64,000 nucleotides of DNA from Desemzia sp. RIT 804 (GCF_016892605.1 NZ_JAFEMV010000005.1:124001-188000); one strand, 5' to 3'; shown: positions 1 through 10,273, counted from the stretch's first letter. Notes: a model not told the origin generated them from the sequence alone. Numbers and translations are program-made.

Positions 1-441
1 CCACAATCCAGAAATTACATTTTAGAAATGGTTAGAAAGCTAAACCGCGAAAGAGGACTGACAGTTCTTTATACCAGCCATTATATGGAAGAAGTCGAGA
101 AATTATGTGATCGAGTCTATATTATGGACCATGGACAAATTATTGCTTCAGGAACAAAAGAAGAATTGAAGAGTATTTTATCAAATGAAGAAACGATTCA
201 GATCCAAGTGGAAGAAACGAAATCAGAATTCCGAGATTTATTGTCTTCTCAAGAAGGTGTGAATCAAGTATTGGAAGACGAAGCAGGCTACAATTTGATT
301 GTGTCAAAAGGTGAACAGTTGCTTGGAGAAATTTTCGATCATGCAAAACAAGCAAATATCAAAATTATAGGTATTCATGTGAAGACACCAACTTTAGAAG
401 ATGTATTTCTGCATCTAACAGGTCGTAAATTGAGAGATTAA
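1..441 (+). CDS. ABC exporter ATP-binding subunit (C-terminal part, cut by window start)
   Basis: The reading frame is open from base 1, so the gene begins outside the window. The visible part opens with the P-Q-S-R that follows the D-loop, then a TSHYMEE segment carrying the switch (H-loop) histidine, then the C-terminal accessory region typical of CcmA-type ATPases of ABC-2 exporters. Walker A, the signature motif and Walker B lie upstream and cannot be checked. The two following genes are ABC-2 type permeases starting 16 bp and about 1.3 kb later, so this ATPase very likely energises them. The substrate is unknown; drugs, lipids or peptides are typical for the family. Confidence 0.9.
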   Translation, partial: PQSRNYILEMVRKLNRERGLTVLYTSHYMEEVEKLCDRVYIMDHGQIIASGTKEELKSILSNEETIQIQVEETKSEFRDLLSSQEGVNQVLEDEAGYNLIVSKGEQLLGEIFDHAKQANIKIIGIHVKTPTLEDVFLHLTGRKLRD

Positions 442-457
442 GGAGGGGCATAAGAAC

Positions 458-1729
458 ATGTTTAATCTAGTGAAAAAAGATTTTTTGACATTGTCAAAAA
501 GCAAAAGTGACCTTCTTGAACTATTGTTTATGCCATTTATTTTGATTGCGATTTTAGGATTTGCTTTAGGGAATTTGATAATGGGCGGTAGTAATTCCAT
601 TGATACTTTTCATATTGGAATCGTCAATGAACAAAATATTGAAGAAGACTTGATTCGTTTAGAGACTGATCTGATGGAACAAAGTCTTCCAGAAGAGATG
701 GCGGCTGAGCTTTTAGCCGGTGCGCAACAGATCGATCCTTCTGCTGTGTTGCGAGAGGTGTTTGAGGATGAAAGTTTAGAAGAGATTATGATCGTAAATG
801 AGTTTGCTGATACAGAATCAGCACAAGAGGCAATGAAAGAAGAGGAAATCGCTGGTTTTATTACTATACCAGAGGCTTTCAGCTATAATGTCTGGCGATC
901 GATTTATTTGGAAGAAGACTCAGCGGCCACTTTAGAGATGACTGTTCTCACTAATGAAAGCCTTTCTGGTGTTATCTTAACAAGTGTGGTAACCACTTTT
1001 GTGGACCAATACAATTTGGAAACCTCTATTGCATTGGCTACAGATGGACGAGCGGAAACAGAAGCGAATACGGAAGAACATGGAGAAATCATGTCGCTTT
1101 CTGTTGAAGAACCGATTAGTGCTTTCCAGTATTATACGATTGGAATGGGGGTCATGTTTGCACTTTCCACAGCTCCTGCTTTAGCTTCTCGTGCATTTAA
1201 AGAAAAGGAACAGCATGTTTTCGGACGAATCATGTTGTCTGGAACAAAACCTTTAACGTATTTGAGTAGTAAAATGATTTCGGGGACATTGGTGACATTT
1301 ATTCAATTGGTCATTTTATTTCTATTTTCCACACTGATTTTTGGTACATTTAAAGGAAGGGATTTCGATTTTTGGATCGATATGGGCTATATTACTGGTC
1401 TTTATTCCTTGCTTATTGGTAGTATAACGAGTTTACTTACTTCCATTTCTTTACACTCAAATAATAATAATACCGTAAACTTTTTTGGTTCCTTTGTTAG
1501 TGTGTTTGCTTTTCTAGGAGGGAGCTTTACTCCAGTGGAACAATTTTCAGAAGCTTTAAAACAAGTAGGAAATTGGACGCCAAATGGAGCAACTATGACT
1601 TCGTATTTGCAGTTGATGCAGGGATTTGAATTTCAAGAAGTCTTACCGCTGATGCTTCGAGTTGTTGGAATGATTATTATTTGTATAGTCGTTGCCGTTA
1701 TTATTTTTCCAAAAAGGAGGTTAGACTAA
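458..1729 (+). CDS. ABC-2 type transporter permease
   Basis: 423 residues, preceded by a strong AGGAGGGG ribosome binding site. Architecture is that of an ABC-2/YhgE-type permease: one N-terminal membrane segment (about residues 22-43), a large soluble, Glu/Asp-rich extracytoplasmic domain (about 45-215), then about five hydrophobic segments to the C-terminus. It lies between the ATPase and a second permease of the same design, which suggests a heterodimeric membrane unit. The substrate cannot be read from sequence; multidrug or antimicrobial-peptide export are family-based possibilities. Confidence 0.88.
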   Translation: MFNLVKKDFLTLSKSKSDLLELLFMPFILIAILGFALGNLIMGGSNSIDTFHIGIVNEQNIEEDLIRLETDLMEQSLPEEMAAELLAGAQQIDPSAVLREVFEDESLEEIMIVNEFADTESAQEAMKEEEIAGFITIPEAFSYNVWRSIYLEEDSAATLEMTVLTNESLSGVILTSVVTTFVDQYNLETSIALATDGRAETEANTEEHGEIMSLSVEEPISAFQYYTIGMGVMFALSTAPALASRAFKEKEQHVFGRIMLSGTKPLTYLSSKMISGTLVTFIQLVILFLFSTLIFGTFKGRDFDFWIDMGYITGLYSLLIGSITSLLTSISLHSNNNNTVNFFGSFVSVFAFLGGSFTPVEQFSEALKQVGNWTPNGATMTSYLQLMQGFEFQEVLPLMLRVVGMIIICIVVAVIIFPKRRLD

Positions 1730-2812
1730 ATGTTGAATGTGTTTATGCTCCAATGGAAAAGATTGATCAAACAGCCGCTATTAGTTTTACTATTTATTGG
1801 ATTGACGGTTTTATTTGTTTATTTCATGGGCGGAGCTCAAATAAACTCGACTGTAAAGATACCCGTCTACAGTGAAACGTTGACCGAAGCAGAATTGACA
1901 GATTGGATCGAGCGCTTAAACAAAGATGCTTCTATTATTTTTGAGCCAACAGACTATGAAACAGCAAAAGAAGATATTCGAATGAATGAAATTGGATTTG
2001 CCTTGGAACTAGAAGAGGATACGTATCGAATTTTAGCAGGACGGCAAGATGAGCAGTTGCCAGTGATAGAACAGCAGCTCAATCAAATACTCACCGAACA
2101 ATTCCGTTTGGAAGAAGTGAGAAAAGAATTTCCAACTAGTGAGATTGAAGTCAAAGATTTTATCACTCTTTTGGAATCTCAGCTTGTAGAAACCGGTTCT
2201 GCTCAAACTCAATATCAATTACAAATATTAGTTGGAATGGCATTTTATTTCTCTGTCTATACGATTCTATTCTTGCAAATTAGTTTAGTAGAAGAGAAAA
2301 GAATGGGAACTTGGAATCGATTGATTTTTTCACCGATCTCAAAAACCAAACTTTATTTGGGACATTTGTCTTATTATTATTTAGTCGGATTAGTTCAAAT
2401 CCTCTTATCCTTTTATATTTTGACGAATTTGCTGGGGATCGATTTAGGAACCAATTATCTTCCAATGGCAGCCATCACCTTGGCGTTCTTATTTGCGATT
2501 GTTTCATTGGGGATACTGATTACAGCATTAGTTCCATCTCCGCAATCGCTGCAGGTGGTCATCCCGATTATCACAACTTCTATGGCTATGTTAAGTGGGG
2601 CGTTTTGGCCGTTAGAAATCGTCAGTAATCGATTCTTGTTGTTTATAGCTGAATTGATGCCGCTTAAACACGGACTTCAAGGATTGATCGATGCCATTCT
2701 TTATGAACCTTCAATTAGTGAACTCTTGCAGCCAATTGGAATCTTACTTCTTATGGGAATTTTGTTCATGGGAAGTGGTATCAATTTAATGGAACGTGTG
2801 TCAAAAACTTAA
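1730..2812 (+). CDS. ABC-2 type transporter permease, second subunit
   Basis: 360 residues; the ATG directly follows the stop codon of the previous permease, with its AAAAGGAGG site inside that gene, so the two are translationally coupled. One N-terminal membrane segment (about 15-33), a soluble extracytoplasmic region (about 35-165) and five to six C-terminal membrane segments repeat the layout of its partner. It is the last gene of the operon and is followed by a clear terminator. Function beyond export with the upstream ATPase is not predictable. Confidence 0.88.
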   Translation: MLNVFMLQWKRLIKQPLLVLLFIGLTVLFVYFMGGAQINSTVKIPVYSETLTEAELTDWIERLNKDASIIFEPTDYETAKEDIRMNEIGFALELEEDTYRILAGRQDEQLPVIEQQLNQILTEQFRLEEVRKEFPTSEIEVKDFITLLESQLVETGSAQTQYQLQILVGMAFYFSVYTILFLQISLVEEKRMGTWNRLIFSPISKTKLYLGHLSYYYLVGLVQILLSFYILTNLLGIDLGTNYLPMAAITLAFLFAIVSLGILITALVPSPQSLQVVIPIITTSMAMLSGAFWPLEIVSNRFLLFIAELMPLKHGLQGLIDAILYEPSISELLQPIGILLLMGILFMGSGINLMERVSKT

Positions 2813-2822
2813 TAACGTAGAA

Positions 2823-2849
2823 AGTCGTTCGAAATCGAACGGCTTTTTC
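2823..2849 (+). terminator. Terminator of the ABC exporter operon
   Basis: AGTCGTTCG - AAAT - CGAACGGCT stem-loop (one G-T wobble) running into a short T-run, 10 bp after the last permease. The rest of the gap to secA (about 2850-3147) holds no open frame I can support. It is AT-rich and presumably carries the secA promoter. The hpf/raiA gene that usually precedes secA in Firmicutes is absent. Confidence 0.8.
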
Positions 2850-3147
2850 AATTGCTATAGATGTTTCTTGACGTTAAGGGGTTGTTCTATTTGATATCTA
2901 CTAACAAATATAAAAAGAACAGTTAGCTTATCTTGGTTGAAATACGGTTATTATTTTGCATCTTTAAAGACACTTTTGTTCACAGACTTGCCTTTTGGCG
3001 AAAAAAGGTTTAATTTCTTTCTATATATATGATAGAATTAGAAAGAATGTAAACTGAACAATAGGTGAAGTGTAACAAAAAGGACATGTCAGATTATATA
3101 GGCAAATAAATAGTGGATAGAATGACCATATAGGGGAGAAATATCGA

Positions 3148-5685
3148 ATGGCAAATTTATTACGCAAAATTTTTGATACAGATAGAACAGAATTAAAAGA
3201 ATTAGATAAAATCGCAAAACAAATAGAAAGTTTTGCTGATCAAATGACAGCTTTAACAGACGAACAGTTGCAAGCTAAAACTCCAGAATTGCAAGAACGT
3301 TATAAAAATGGGGCAACGTTAGATGATTTGCTTCCAGAAGCTTTTGCTGTAGTACGTGAAGCTGCAAAACGAGTACTTGGCTTGTATCCTTTCCACGTTC
3401 AATTAATGGGTGGAATTACTTTGCACAGAGGAAATATTGCTGAAATGAAAACCGGTGAAGGAAAGACATTAACAGCTACGATGCCGGTTTATTTGAACGC
3501 TTTAAGTGGTGAGGGAGTTCATGTCGTTACTGTCAACGAGTATTTGGCTAGTCGTGATGCTATCGAGATGGGTGAGTTATATGAATGGTTAGGTTTAACG
3601 GTAGGGTTAAATACCAACGATAAATCTTCCGCGGAGAAACGTGAAGCTTACCAATCGGATATTATGTACAGTACGAATAACGAATTGGGCTTTGATTATT
3701 TGCGTGACAACATGGTCGTTTATAAAGAACAAATGGCTCAACGTCCATTGAACTTTGCTGTAGTGGATGAGGTTGACTCGATTTTAGTGGATGAAGCCAG
3801 AACACCATTGATTATTTCCGGACAAACTCAAAAATCAAATACGCTTTACACACGTACCGACTTTTTCGTTAAAGGTTTAAAAGAAGAAGAAGACTATACG
3901 ATTGATGTTTCTTCAAAAACCATTGCTTTGACAGAAACGGGTATGGAAAAAGCAGAAAAAACGTTTAGAGTACAAAACTTGTATGATGTTGAAAATCAAG
4001 AATTAACGCATCATCTGGATCAAGCTTTACGTGCAAACTACATTATGCACCATGACTTTGATTATGTTGTCCAAGAAGGCAAAGTAAAAATAGTCGACCA
4101 GTTTACTGGACGTATTATGGAAGGTCGTCGCTATTCAGATGGACTTCATCAAGCAATCGAAGCTAAAGAAGGCGTTGAAATTCAAAAAGAATCTAAAACA
4201 ATGGCCAATATTACTTTCCAAAACTACTTCCGTATGTACAAAAAATTATCTGGTATGACGGGTACAGCTAAAACAGAAGAAGAAGAATTCCGTGAAATCT
4301 ACAATATGAATGTAGTGGCTATCCCAACAAATAAACCGCTGCAACGGGATGACCGTTCTGACTTATTGTATCCTTCATTGGAAAGTAAATTTAAAAGTGT
4401 AGTAGAAGAAATTAAAGAGCGCCACGCTAAAGGTCAACCCATTTTAGTAGGGACTGTAGCGGTTGAGACTTCAGAATTGCTTTCAAGAATGCTGAAACAA
4501 GAAAAAATTCCACATGCTGTATTAAATGCCAAAAATCATTTTAAAGAAGCTGAAATCATCACTAACGCTGGACAACAAGGTTCAGTAACTATCGCAACCA
4601 ATATGGCTGGTCGTGGGACGGACATCAAGTTAGGTGCCGGAGTTCGTGAGGTAGGCGGATTATGTGTAATTGGTACAGAAAGACATGAGTCTCGTCGTAT
4701 TGACAATCAATTACGTGGACGTGCTGGTCGTCAAGGAGATCCTGGAGTCAGTCAATTCTACTTATCTTTAGAAGATGATTTGATGAGACGATTCGGTTCT
4801 GAAAAAATTCAAGCTGTCTTGCAACAATTGAAGATCCAAGAAGAAGATGCTGTTATCCAAAGTAAAATGATTTCTCGTCAAGTAGAATCTGCTCAAAAAC
4901 GAGTAGAAGGAAATAACTATGACACACGTAAAAATGTCTTGAAATACGATGATGTGATGCGTGAACAACGGGAAGTTATCTACAAACAAAGATTGGATGT
5001 TATTATGGAAACCGAATCATTGAAAAATGTGTCGGTACCTATGATTAGACGTACGATTAATCGTATCGTTCAATCTAATACTCAAGGTGAAATGAAAGAA
5101 TGGGACTTACAAAACATTATTGATTTTGCAGGTTCAGCATTAGTTCACCAAGATGATGTTTCATTGAAAGATATTGAAGGCAAAACAGCCGAGCAAATTG
5201 AAACTTATTTACTGGACTTAGCTAAGACGGTTTATGCAGAAAAAGAAACTCAATTGAATGGTACTGAACAAGTACTAGAATTTGAAAAAGTTATTATCTT
5301 GCGTGTTGTTGACAGCAAATGGACAGATCATATCGATACAATGGACCAATTGCGCCAAGGTATCGGCTTGCGTGCATACGGACAATCAAATCCATTGGTT
5401 GAATATCAAACAGAAGCCTTTAATCTATTTGAAGAAATGATCGCAGCGATAGATTACGATGTGACTCGTTTCTTAATGAAAGCTCAAATTCGTCAAAACT
5501 TAAAACGAGAGCAAGTCAGTGCTGGAATACCAGCTCACGCTGAAAATGCTAAAAAAGCTACTGAACAAGCAAAACAAGTTATGAAACAAGCTGTTCGTAT
5601 CGATGGGTCTAAAGTTGGTCGTAATGATCCTTGCCCATGCGGAAGCGGGAAAAAATTCAAAAATTGTCATGGACAAGATTTATAG
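3148..5685 (+). CDS. secA: Protein translocase ATPase SecA
   Basis: 845 residues, full length for SecA1. It is the ATP-driven motor that pushes preproteins through SecYEG. Visible motifs: Walker A GEGKT near residue 105, DEVD Walker B followed by the [15 protein letters not shown] block near 210, the [13 protein letters not shown] helicase motif and the [11 protein letters not shown] motif in the second nucleotide-binding fold, and a C-terminal zinc-binding SEC-C motif ([14 protein letters not shown]) that binds SecB-like partners and lipid. GGGGAG ribosome binding site. The next gene is prfB, the conserved secA-prfB order of Firmicutes. Confidence 0.98.
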   Translation: MANLLRKIFDTDRTELKELDKIAKQIESFADQMTALTDEQLQAKTPELQERYKNGATLDDLLPEAFAVVREAAKRVLGLYPFHVQLMGGITLHRGNIAEMKTGEGKTLTATMPVYLNALSGEGVHVVTVNEYLASRDAIEMGELYEWLGLTVGLNTNDKSSAEKREAYQSDIMYSTNNELGFDYLRDNMVVYKEQMAQRPLNFAVVDEVDSILVDEARTPLIISGQTQKSNTLYTRTDFFVKGLKEEEDYTIDVSSKTIALTETGMEKAEKTFRVQNLYDVENQELTHHLDQALRANYIMHHDFDYVVQEGKVKIVDQFTGRIMEGRRYSDGLHQAIEAKEGVEIQKESKTMANITFQNYFRMYKKLSGMTGTAKTEEEEFREIYNMNVVAIPTNKPLQRDDRSDLLYPSLESKFKSVVEEIKERHAKGQPILVGTVAVETSELLSRMLKQEKIPHAVLNAKNHFKEAEIITNAGQQGSVTIATNMAGRGTDIKLGAGVREVGGLCVIGTERHESRRIDNQLRGRAGRQGDPGVSQFYLSLEDDLMRRFGSEKIQAVLQQLKIQEEDAVIQSKMISRQVESAQKRVEGNNYDTRKNVLKYDDVMREQREVIYKQRLDVIMETESLKNVSVPMIRRTINRIVQSNTQGEMKEWDLQNIIDFAGSALVHQDDVSLKDIEGKTAEQIETYLLDLAKTVYAEKETQLNGTEQVLEFEKVIILRVVDSKWTDHIDTMDQLRQGIGLRAYGQSNPLVEYQTEAFNLFEEMIAAIDYDVTRFLMKAQIRQNLKREQVSAGIPAHAENAKKATEQAKQVMKQAVRIDGSKVGRNDPCPCGSGKKFKNCHGQDL

Positions 5686-5810
5686 TCTTTTCATCAAGAA
5701 TGAATTAAATCAAATAACAGAATACATGCTTTGGTAAGGTGTATTTGAAGACTAGGGGTTTAGACAAATTATTTGGCTAAGCCCTTTAGTGAATTTTGGG
5801 AGGAATTTTA

Positions 5811-6915
5811 ATGGAACAAAGTGAAGTAAGAAATTTTTTGGAATTTGTTGAAAAGAAACTAGTGAATTTCAGGGGGTCTCTTTGACTTAGAAAGTATGGA
5901 GCGAGACATTGCTGAATACAATGAAATGATGGCTGAACCAGGCTTTTGGGATAACACAGAAAAAGCTCAACAAACCATCAATGACGCGAATGCAACCAAA
6001 GAGAAATATAATCAATTTAAAGATTTAGAAACGAAAAAAGAAGATCTTGAAGTAATGCTTGAAATGCTGAATGAGGAAAAAGATGAAGCATTAGAAAAAG
6101 AATTAAGTGACACGGCTATTCAATTTGAAAAAGAAGTAGAGGAATTTGAACTGCAAATGCTGTTGAGTGAACCGTATGACAAAAACAATGCTGTACTGGA
6201 AATCCATCCTGGAGCTGGTGGAACCGAATCGCAAGATTGGGGAAGTATGTTGTACCGGATGTATACTCGTTGGTCAGAGAAAAAAGGATTTAAAGTAGAG
6301 ATCGTGGATTATCAAGATGGAGATGAAGCTGGAATAAAGAGTGTCACTATGTTGATCAAAGGACACAATGCTTATGGTTATTTAAAAGCTGAAAAAGGCG
6401 TTCATCGCCTTGTCCGAATCTCTCCTTTTGATTCAGCTGGCAGACGTCATACATCTTTTGCTTCAGTAGATGTTGTGCCTGAGATTGATGAGGATATTAA
6501 TATAGAAGTCAACTCTGATGATTTGAAAATAGATACGTATCGTGCCAGTGGTGCGGGTGGGCAACACATTAATAAAACAGATTCAGCAGTTCGTATTACG
6601 CATATTCCGACGGGTGTGGTAACAGCCAGTCAAGCTCAACGTTCTCAATTACAAAATAAAGAACAAGCAATGAATATGTTGAAAGCCAAACTGTATCAAT
6701 TACAAATCGAAGAAAAAGAAAGAGAAATGGCAGCTATTCGTGGAGAACAAAAAGAAATTGGCTGGGGCTCTCAAATTCGTTCATATGTCTTCCATCCTTA
6801 TTCTATGGTTAAAGATCACCGTACAAACTATGAAACAGGAAATGTGAATAATGTAATGGACGGAGATTTAGATCCATTTATCCATGCTTATTTAACAAGC
6901 CACATTAGTAGCTAA
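5811..6915 (+). CDS. prfB: Peptide chain release factor 2 (RF2), made by programmed +1 frameshift
   Basis: Releases finished polypeptides at UGA and UAA codons. Translation starts at the ATG at 5811 (GGGAGGAA site upstream), reads 24 codons, meets an in-frame TGA at 5883-5885, and shifts +1 to resume at GAC (5884). The product is about 367 residues. A plain open reading frame finder sees only the second part from 5896. The body contains the hydrolysis motif GGQ (in [11 protein letters not shown]) and the [11 protein letters not shown] segment. RF2 decodes its own UGA, so low RF2 favours the shift: an autoregulatory loop long known in this family. Confidence 0.97.
5871..5886 (+). promoter_or_regulatory. 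prfB: Programmed +1 frameshift signal of prfB
   Basis: AGGGGG acts as an internal Shine-Dalgarno-like sequence three bases before the slippery CTT-TGA-C. This is the standard RF2 recoding signal. The ribosome slips from CTT onto TTT and continues with GAC. Confidence 0.95.
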
Positions 6916-6927
6916 AAATAATCTGTC

Positions 6928-6968
6928 GAACTTTCGTCATATTTTAGAGATGACGGAAGTTCTTTTTT
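6928..6968 (+). terminator. Terminator after prfB
   Basis: 13-bp stem GAACTTTCGTCAT / ATGACGGAAGTTC (one wobble) followed by six Ts, 12 bp after the prfB stop. It separates prfB from ftsEX. Between here and 7150 I see nothing further that I can assign. Confidence 0.9.
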
Positions 6969-7187
6969 GTCATTTTTGTAATATTTCAGGTGTTATCCTC
7001 TCTCGAAAAGAGTAAGAAAAAGAGTTGGATTGCTCAAAATAATACGATTCATCCTCTAAACAGCAGTAATAGAGTGTGGTTGTTGATTACGACCAATATG
7101 AAGAAGAAGTAGTTACTACAGTGATATGTTGTGAAATATATTGAAATGTTTTTGTAAAGAGAATAAAACAGACTTTGATTCTCTAAA

Positions 7188-7230
7188 TGATATAATTGTT
7201 TTTGGGCAAAGAGAATACTTTGCTTTTTTT
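7188..7230 (+). promoter_or_regulatory. Extended -10 promoter followed at once by a terminator-like hairpin (ftsE leader)
   Basis: TGATATAAT at 7188-7196 is a perfect extended -10; no good -35 is visible. Transcription would start near 7203. Immediately inside the transcript lies GCAAAG-AGAATA-CTTTGC (7206-7223) followed by seven Ts, a short terminator-like stem about 50 bp before ftsE. The AAAGAGAATA core also occurs upstream at 7156. This could be an attenuated leader or a chance hairpin. Confidence 0.5.
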
Positions 7231-7280
7231 ATACTGTTGAACAGTTGAAAAAAATTCAAACTTAGATAGGTGATAAAATA

Positions 7281-7967
7281 ATGATTGAAATGCTCAACGT
7301 TTCGAAGAAGTATCCTAATGGGATTACTGCCGTTAATGATTTGTCTATTCGTATTGAGCAAGGCGAATTTGTCTATGTAGTTGGGCCAAGTGGTGCAGGA
7401 AAGTCAACTTTTATTAAGATGATCTATAGAGAAGAACTCCCTACAAAAGGAACGATTAAAGTAGGAGATTTTGATTTAGCAAAAATGAAAAATAAACAAG
7501 TTCCTTTTTTAAGAAGACATGTCGGAGTGGTTTTCCAAGATTTTAAATTATTGCCAAGACTAACTGTATACGAAAATATTGCTTATGCAATGGAAGTAGT
7601 TGAGAAGAATCCAAAGGCTATCAAAAAACGCGTTTTGGAAGTTCTAGATTTGGTTAAGTTGAAGCACAAAGTTAAAATGTTCCCTAATGAATTATCAGGT
7701 GGAGAACAACAACGTATTGCTATTGCAAGAGCAATTGCCAACATGCCACGTGTGTTGATTTGTGATGAGCCAACGGGTAACTTAGATCCGGAAACATCAT
7801 GGGAAATCATGCGTATTTTGGAAGAAATTGCTAACAGCGGTACAACCATTATTATGGCAACTCACAATAGTCAAATTGTTAATGAAGTAAGACATCGTGT
7901 TCTTGCAATTGAAAATGGCCGCATTGTCCGTGACCAACAGGAAGGGGACTATGGCTATGAAGCTTAG
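7281..7967 (+). CDS. ftsE: Cell division ATP-binding protein FtsE
   Basis: 228 residues, the usual length. Walker A GPSGAGKST (about residues 35-43), Q-loop VVFQDFKLL, signature LSGGEQQR and Walker B VLICDEPTGNLD are intact. With FtsX it forms a membrane complex that does not transport but transmits ATP-driven conformational change to peptidoglycan hydrolases outside the cell. The start has a GGTGAT site. ftsX overlaps the end, and a secreted coiled-coil hydrolase follows, the expected effector partner. Confidence 0.96.
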   Translation: MIEMLNVSKKYPNGITAVNDLSIRIEQGEFVYVVGPSGAGKSTFIKMIYREELPTKGTIKVGDFDLAKMKNKQVPFLRRHVGVVFQDFKLLPRLTVYENIAYAMEVVEKNPKAIKKRVLEVLDLVKLKHKVKMFPNELSGGEQQRIAIARAIANMPRVLICDEPTGNLDPETSWEIMRILEEIANSGTTIIMATHNSQIVNEVRHRVLAIENGRIVRDQQEGDYGYEA

Positions 7968-8844
7968 AACAATGGGAAGACACATCAAAGAAGCCTTCAA
8001 AAGTTTAGTCAGAAATGGCTGGATGTCACTGGCTGCAGTTAGTGCAGTTGCTGTAACATTGCTTTTAGTGGGTAGTTTTATAGCTTTATTGATGAACGTA
8101 AATAAATTAGCATCTGATGTCGAAAATGATGTTAGTGTTCGTGTATATATCGATTTAGCTGCAACAGAAGAACAACAAACACAATTAGGTGAAGAACTGG
8201 AAACATTGCCAGAAGTAGAAACAGTTGTCTATTCTAGTCGTGAAGATGAATTACAACAAGTAGTGGGAACTTATGGAACAGAATTTGATTTATTCGAAGG
8301 CGATGATAATCCATTACATGATGTTTATATAGTGAATACAAATTCGCCTGAACAAACTAGTGTAGTAGCTGAAAAAGCTGAAGACTTGGAATTTGTTTCT
8401 CAAGCCAACTATGGTGGAGCAGAAGCAGACAAATTGTTTAAAACAATGGAAAGCGTCCGTAACGTGGGTGGAGTAGTTATTATAGCGTTACTTCTAACAG
8501 CGGTCTTCTTGATTTCAAATACGATTCGTATCACTATTTTCACTAGACGTACTGAAATTGAGATCATGAAATTAGTAGGAGCTACAAATTGGTTTATACG
8601 TTGGCCATTTGTTATTGAAGGAGCACTTATAGGATTAGTTGGAGCTATTATCCCAACAGCTATTATTAGTGCAGTTTACGTGTATGGGTATGATATGATC
8701 TCAACTTATTTTGTTGGAACATATTTCTCGCTATTACCAGTAAATCCTTTCTTATACCAACTTGGAGCAGTACTCCTAGCAGTTGGAGTGGTGATCGGCT
8801 CGATTGGATCATTACTGTCTATTAGAAAATTCTTACGTGTATAA
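7957..8844 (+). CDS. ftsX: Cell division permease-like protein FtsX
   Basis: Four membrane segments (about residues 20-42, then three in 170-295) with a large extracellular loop between the first two, as in FtsX. I place the start at ATG 7957, 9 bp after GGAAGGGG, giving 295 residues and an 11-bp overlap with ftsE. ATG 7951 is possible but sits too close to that site, and the open frame back to 7897 lies wholly inside ftsE. The extracellular loop is expected to bind the coiled coil of the hydrolase encoded next. Confidence 0.95.
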   Translation: MKLRTMGRHIKEAFKSLVRNGWMSLAAVSAVAVTLLLVGSFIALLMNVNKLASDVENDVSVRVYIDLAATEEQQTQLGEELETLPEVETVVYSSREDELQQVVGTYGTEFDLFEGDDNPLHDVYIVNTNSPEQTSVVAEKAEDLEFVSQANYGGAEADKLFKTMESVRNVGGVVIIALLLTAVFLISNTIRITIFTRRTEIEIMKLVGATNWFIRWPFVIEGALIGLVGAIIPTAIISAVYVYGYDMISTYFVGTYFSLLPVNPFLYQLGAVLLAVGVVIGSIGSLLSIRKFLRV

Positions 8845-8924
8845 ACACAGCCAAAAAGTTGAAAAATAGTCAAATGTAACGCAACTATCAGTCAAAAACT
8901 TATCGAATAATTGGGGGAAACATC

Positions 8925-10130
8925 GTGAAAAAGAAATTAGTCCATCTAGCATTGCTTACAGTATTAGGGTTTACAACAGTAGTATCGCCTGTTACGGCTT
9001 ATGCATCAATCGATTCAGATATTGAAAGTACAAATAAACAATTGACAGATTTAGAAGCACAAGAAAAATCTGCTCAAGCAACTCTAGTAGAAGTTGCTGA
9101 CTCTATCAAAGAAAATGAAGCTAAAGCAGATTCTTTAGTAGAAGAAATGACAGCAGCTCAAACGACATTAAAAGAGTTGCAATCTGAAATCGAGGCCTTA
9201 ACAGAAGCGATCGAGAACCGTGAAGAGAAATTGGCTACACAAGCTCGTTCTGTTCAAACAAGCGGAAACACTGGAAACTTTGTTCATTTTCTTTTAGAAT
9301 CTGAAACTTTTGCCGATGCAATGGCGCGGATGGACGTTATTTCTAGTTTAGTTAAAGCTAATCAAGATTTAGTAACTGCTCAAAACCAAGATAAAGAAGC
9401 AGTAGTTGTTGCAGAAGCTGCAACAGAAGAGAAATTGCAAGAACAAAATGTACTAGCTGCAGAATTGGAAGCAGCCAAAGCAGATTTAGAGACTAAAAAA
9501 CTTGAAAAAGAAGTAGTCGTAGCAACAATTGCAGCTGAAAAAGCTGATGTACAAGAACAAAAAGATTACTACTTGAGTGTGAAAAAAGCAGCAGAAACTG
9601 AAGCTGCACTATTGACTTCAGTAGAAGCAGTGACACCTGAAGTAAGTACAACGAATGAATCAGCTGAATCTTCTCAACCAGCATCATCAACGGTCGAAGC
9701 AGCTTCTGCTCCAGAAGCAGAATTAAAAGCAACTCAAACATCTAATGTAACAACTTCTCCAGCAGGCGGAGTTTGGGGCACTGTAAAAAATGCAGCTTAT
9801 TCAGTAAGTGGTACACCATATCTATTTGGAGGAACAACTACATCTGGATTTGACTGTTCTGGCTTTACAAGCTATGCTTTTTCAAAAGCTGGTATCACAC
9901 TTCCGCGTACAGCTAGTGGACAATACGCTGCATCTACAAAAATATCTCAATCTCAAGCACAACCTGGTGACTTAGTTTTCTTTAGTCAAACAGGCGGAAT
10001 TGATCATGTTGGTATTTATTTAGGAAACAATAAATTTATTGGTGCACAAAGTTCAACTGGAGTAGCAGTTGCTGAAATCAACCAATATTACTGGGCAAAA
10101 TACCTTGTAGGTTTTGGGCGAGTAAACTAA
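8925..10130 (+). CDS. Secreted coiled-coil peptidoglycan hydrolase with NlpC/P60 domain (PcsB/SagA-like)
   Basis: 401 residues with a GTG start after TTGGGGGAAA. Signal peptide about 1-27 ending TAYAS. Long Ala/Glu-rich coiled coil (about 30-225), a Ser/Thr/Pro/Ala-rich linker, then a C-terminal NlpC/P60 domain (about 285-401) with catalytic Cys311 (FDCSGF) and His361 (IDHVGIY). The N-terminal part matches PcsB-type FtsEX effectors. The catalytic domain is NlpC/P60, as in enterococcal SagA, rather than the CHAP domain of streptococcal PcsB. The position directly after ftsX supports activation by FtsEX during septal wall cleavage. Not a transporter gene despite the complex name. Confidence 0.92.
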   Translation: MKKKLVHLALLTVLGFTTVVSPVTAYASIDSDIESTNKQLTDLEAQEKSAQATLVEVADSIKENEAKADSLVEEMTAAQTTLKELQSEIEALTEAIENREEKLATQARSVQTSGNTGNFVHFLLESETFADAMARMDVISSLVKANQDLVTAQNQDKEAVVVAEAATEEKLQEQNVLAAELEAAKADLETKKLEKEVVVATIAAEKADVQEQKDYYLSVKKAAETEAALLTSVEAVTPEVSTTNESAESSQPASSTVEAASAPEAELKATQTSNVTTSPAGGVWGTVKNAAYSVSGTPYLFGGTTTSGFDCSGFTSYAFSKAGITLPRTASGQYAASTKISQSQAQPGDLVFFSQTGGIDHVGIYLGNNKFIGAQSSTGVAVAEINQYYWAKYLVGFGRVN

Positions 10131-10193
10131 TTTTATAAATAATAGAGTAACCCCATTCAATTATTCGATAACTGATAATAGACTTCATTTTTG

Positions 10194-10226
10194 GAGACAG
10201 GACATAGAGTCCTGTCTCTTTTTCTC
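10194..10226 (+). terminator. Terminator after the NlpC/P60 gene
   Basis: Perfect 10-bp stem GAGACAGGAC / GTCCTGTCTC with a 5-base loop, followed by a T-rich tail, 63 bp after the stop codon. Confidence 0.92.
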
Positions 10227-10273
10227 GTTTTTAATTAGAATACCGGCTGTTGAACGGCAAAGTTAAATCTTAG

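Noticed and set aside
5686-5810. Terminator between secA and prfB
   Set aside because: A GGGGTTTAG/CTAAGCCC hairpin exists (about 5755-5788) but has a bulge and no T-run; secA and prfB are probably transcribed together.
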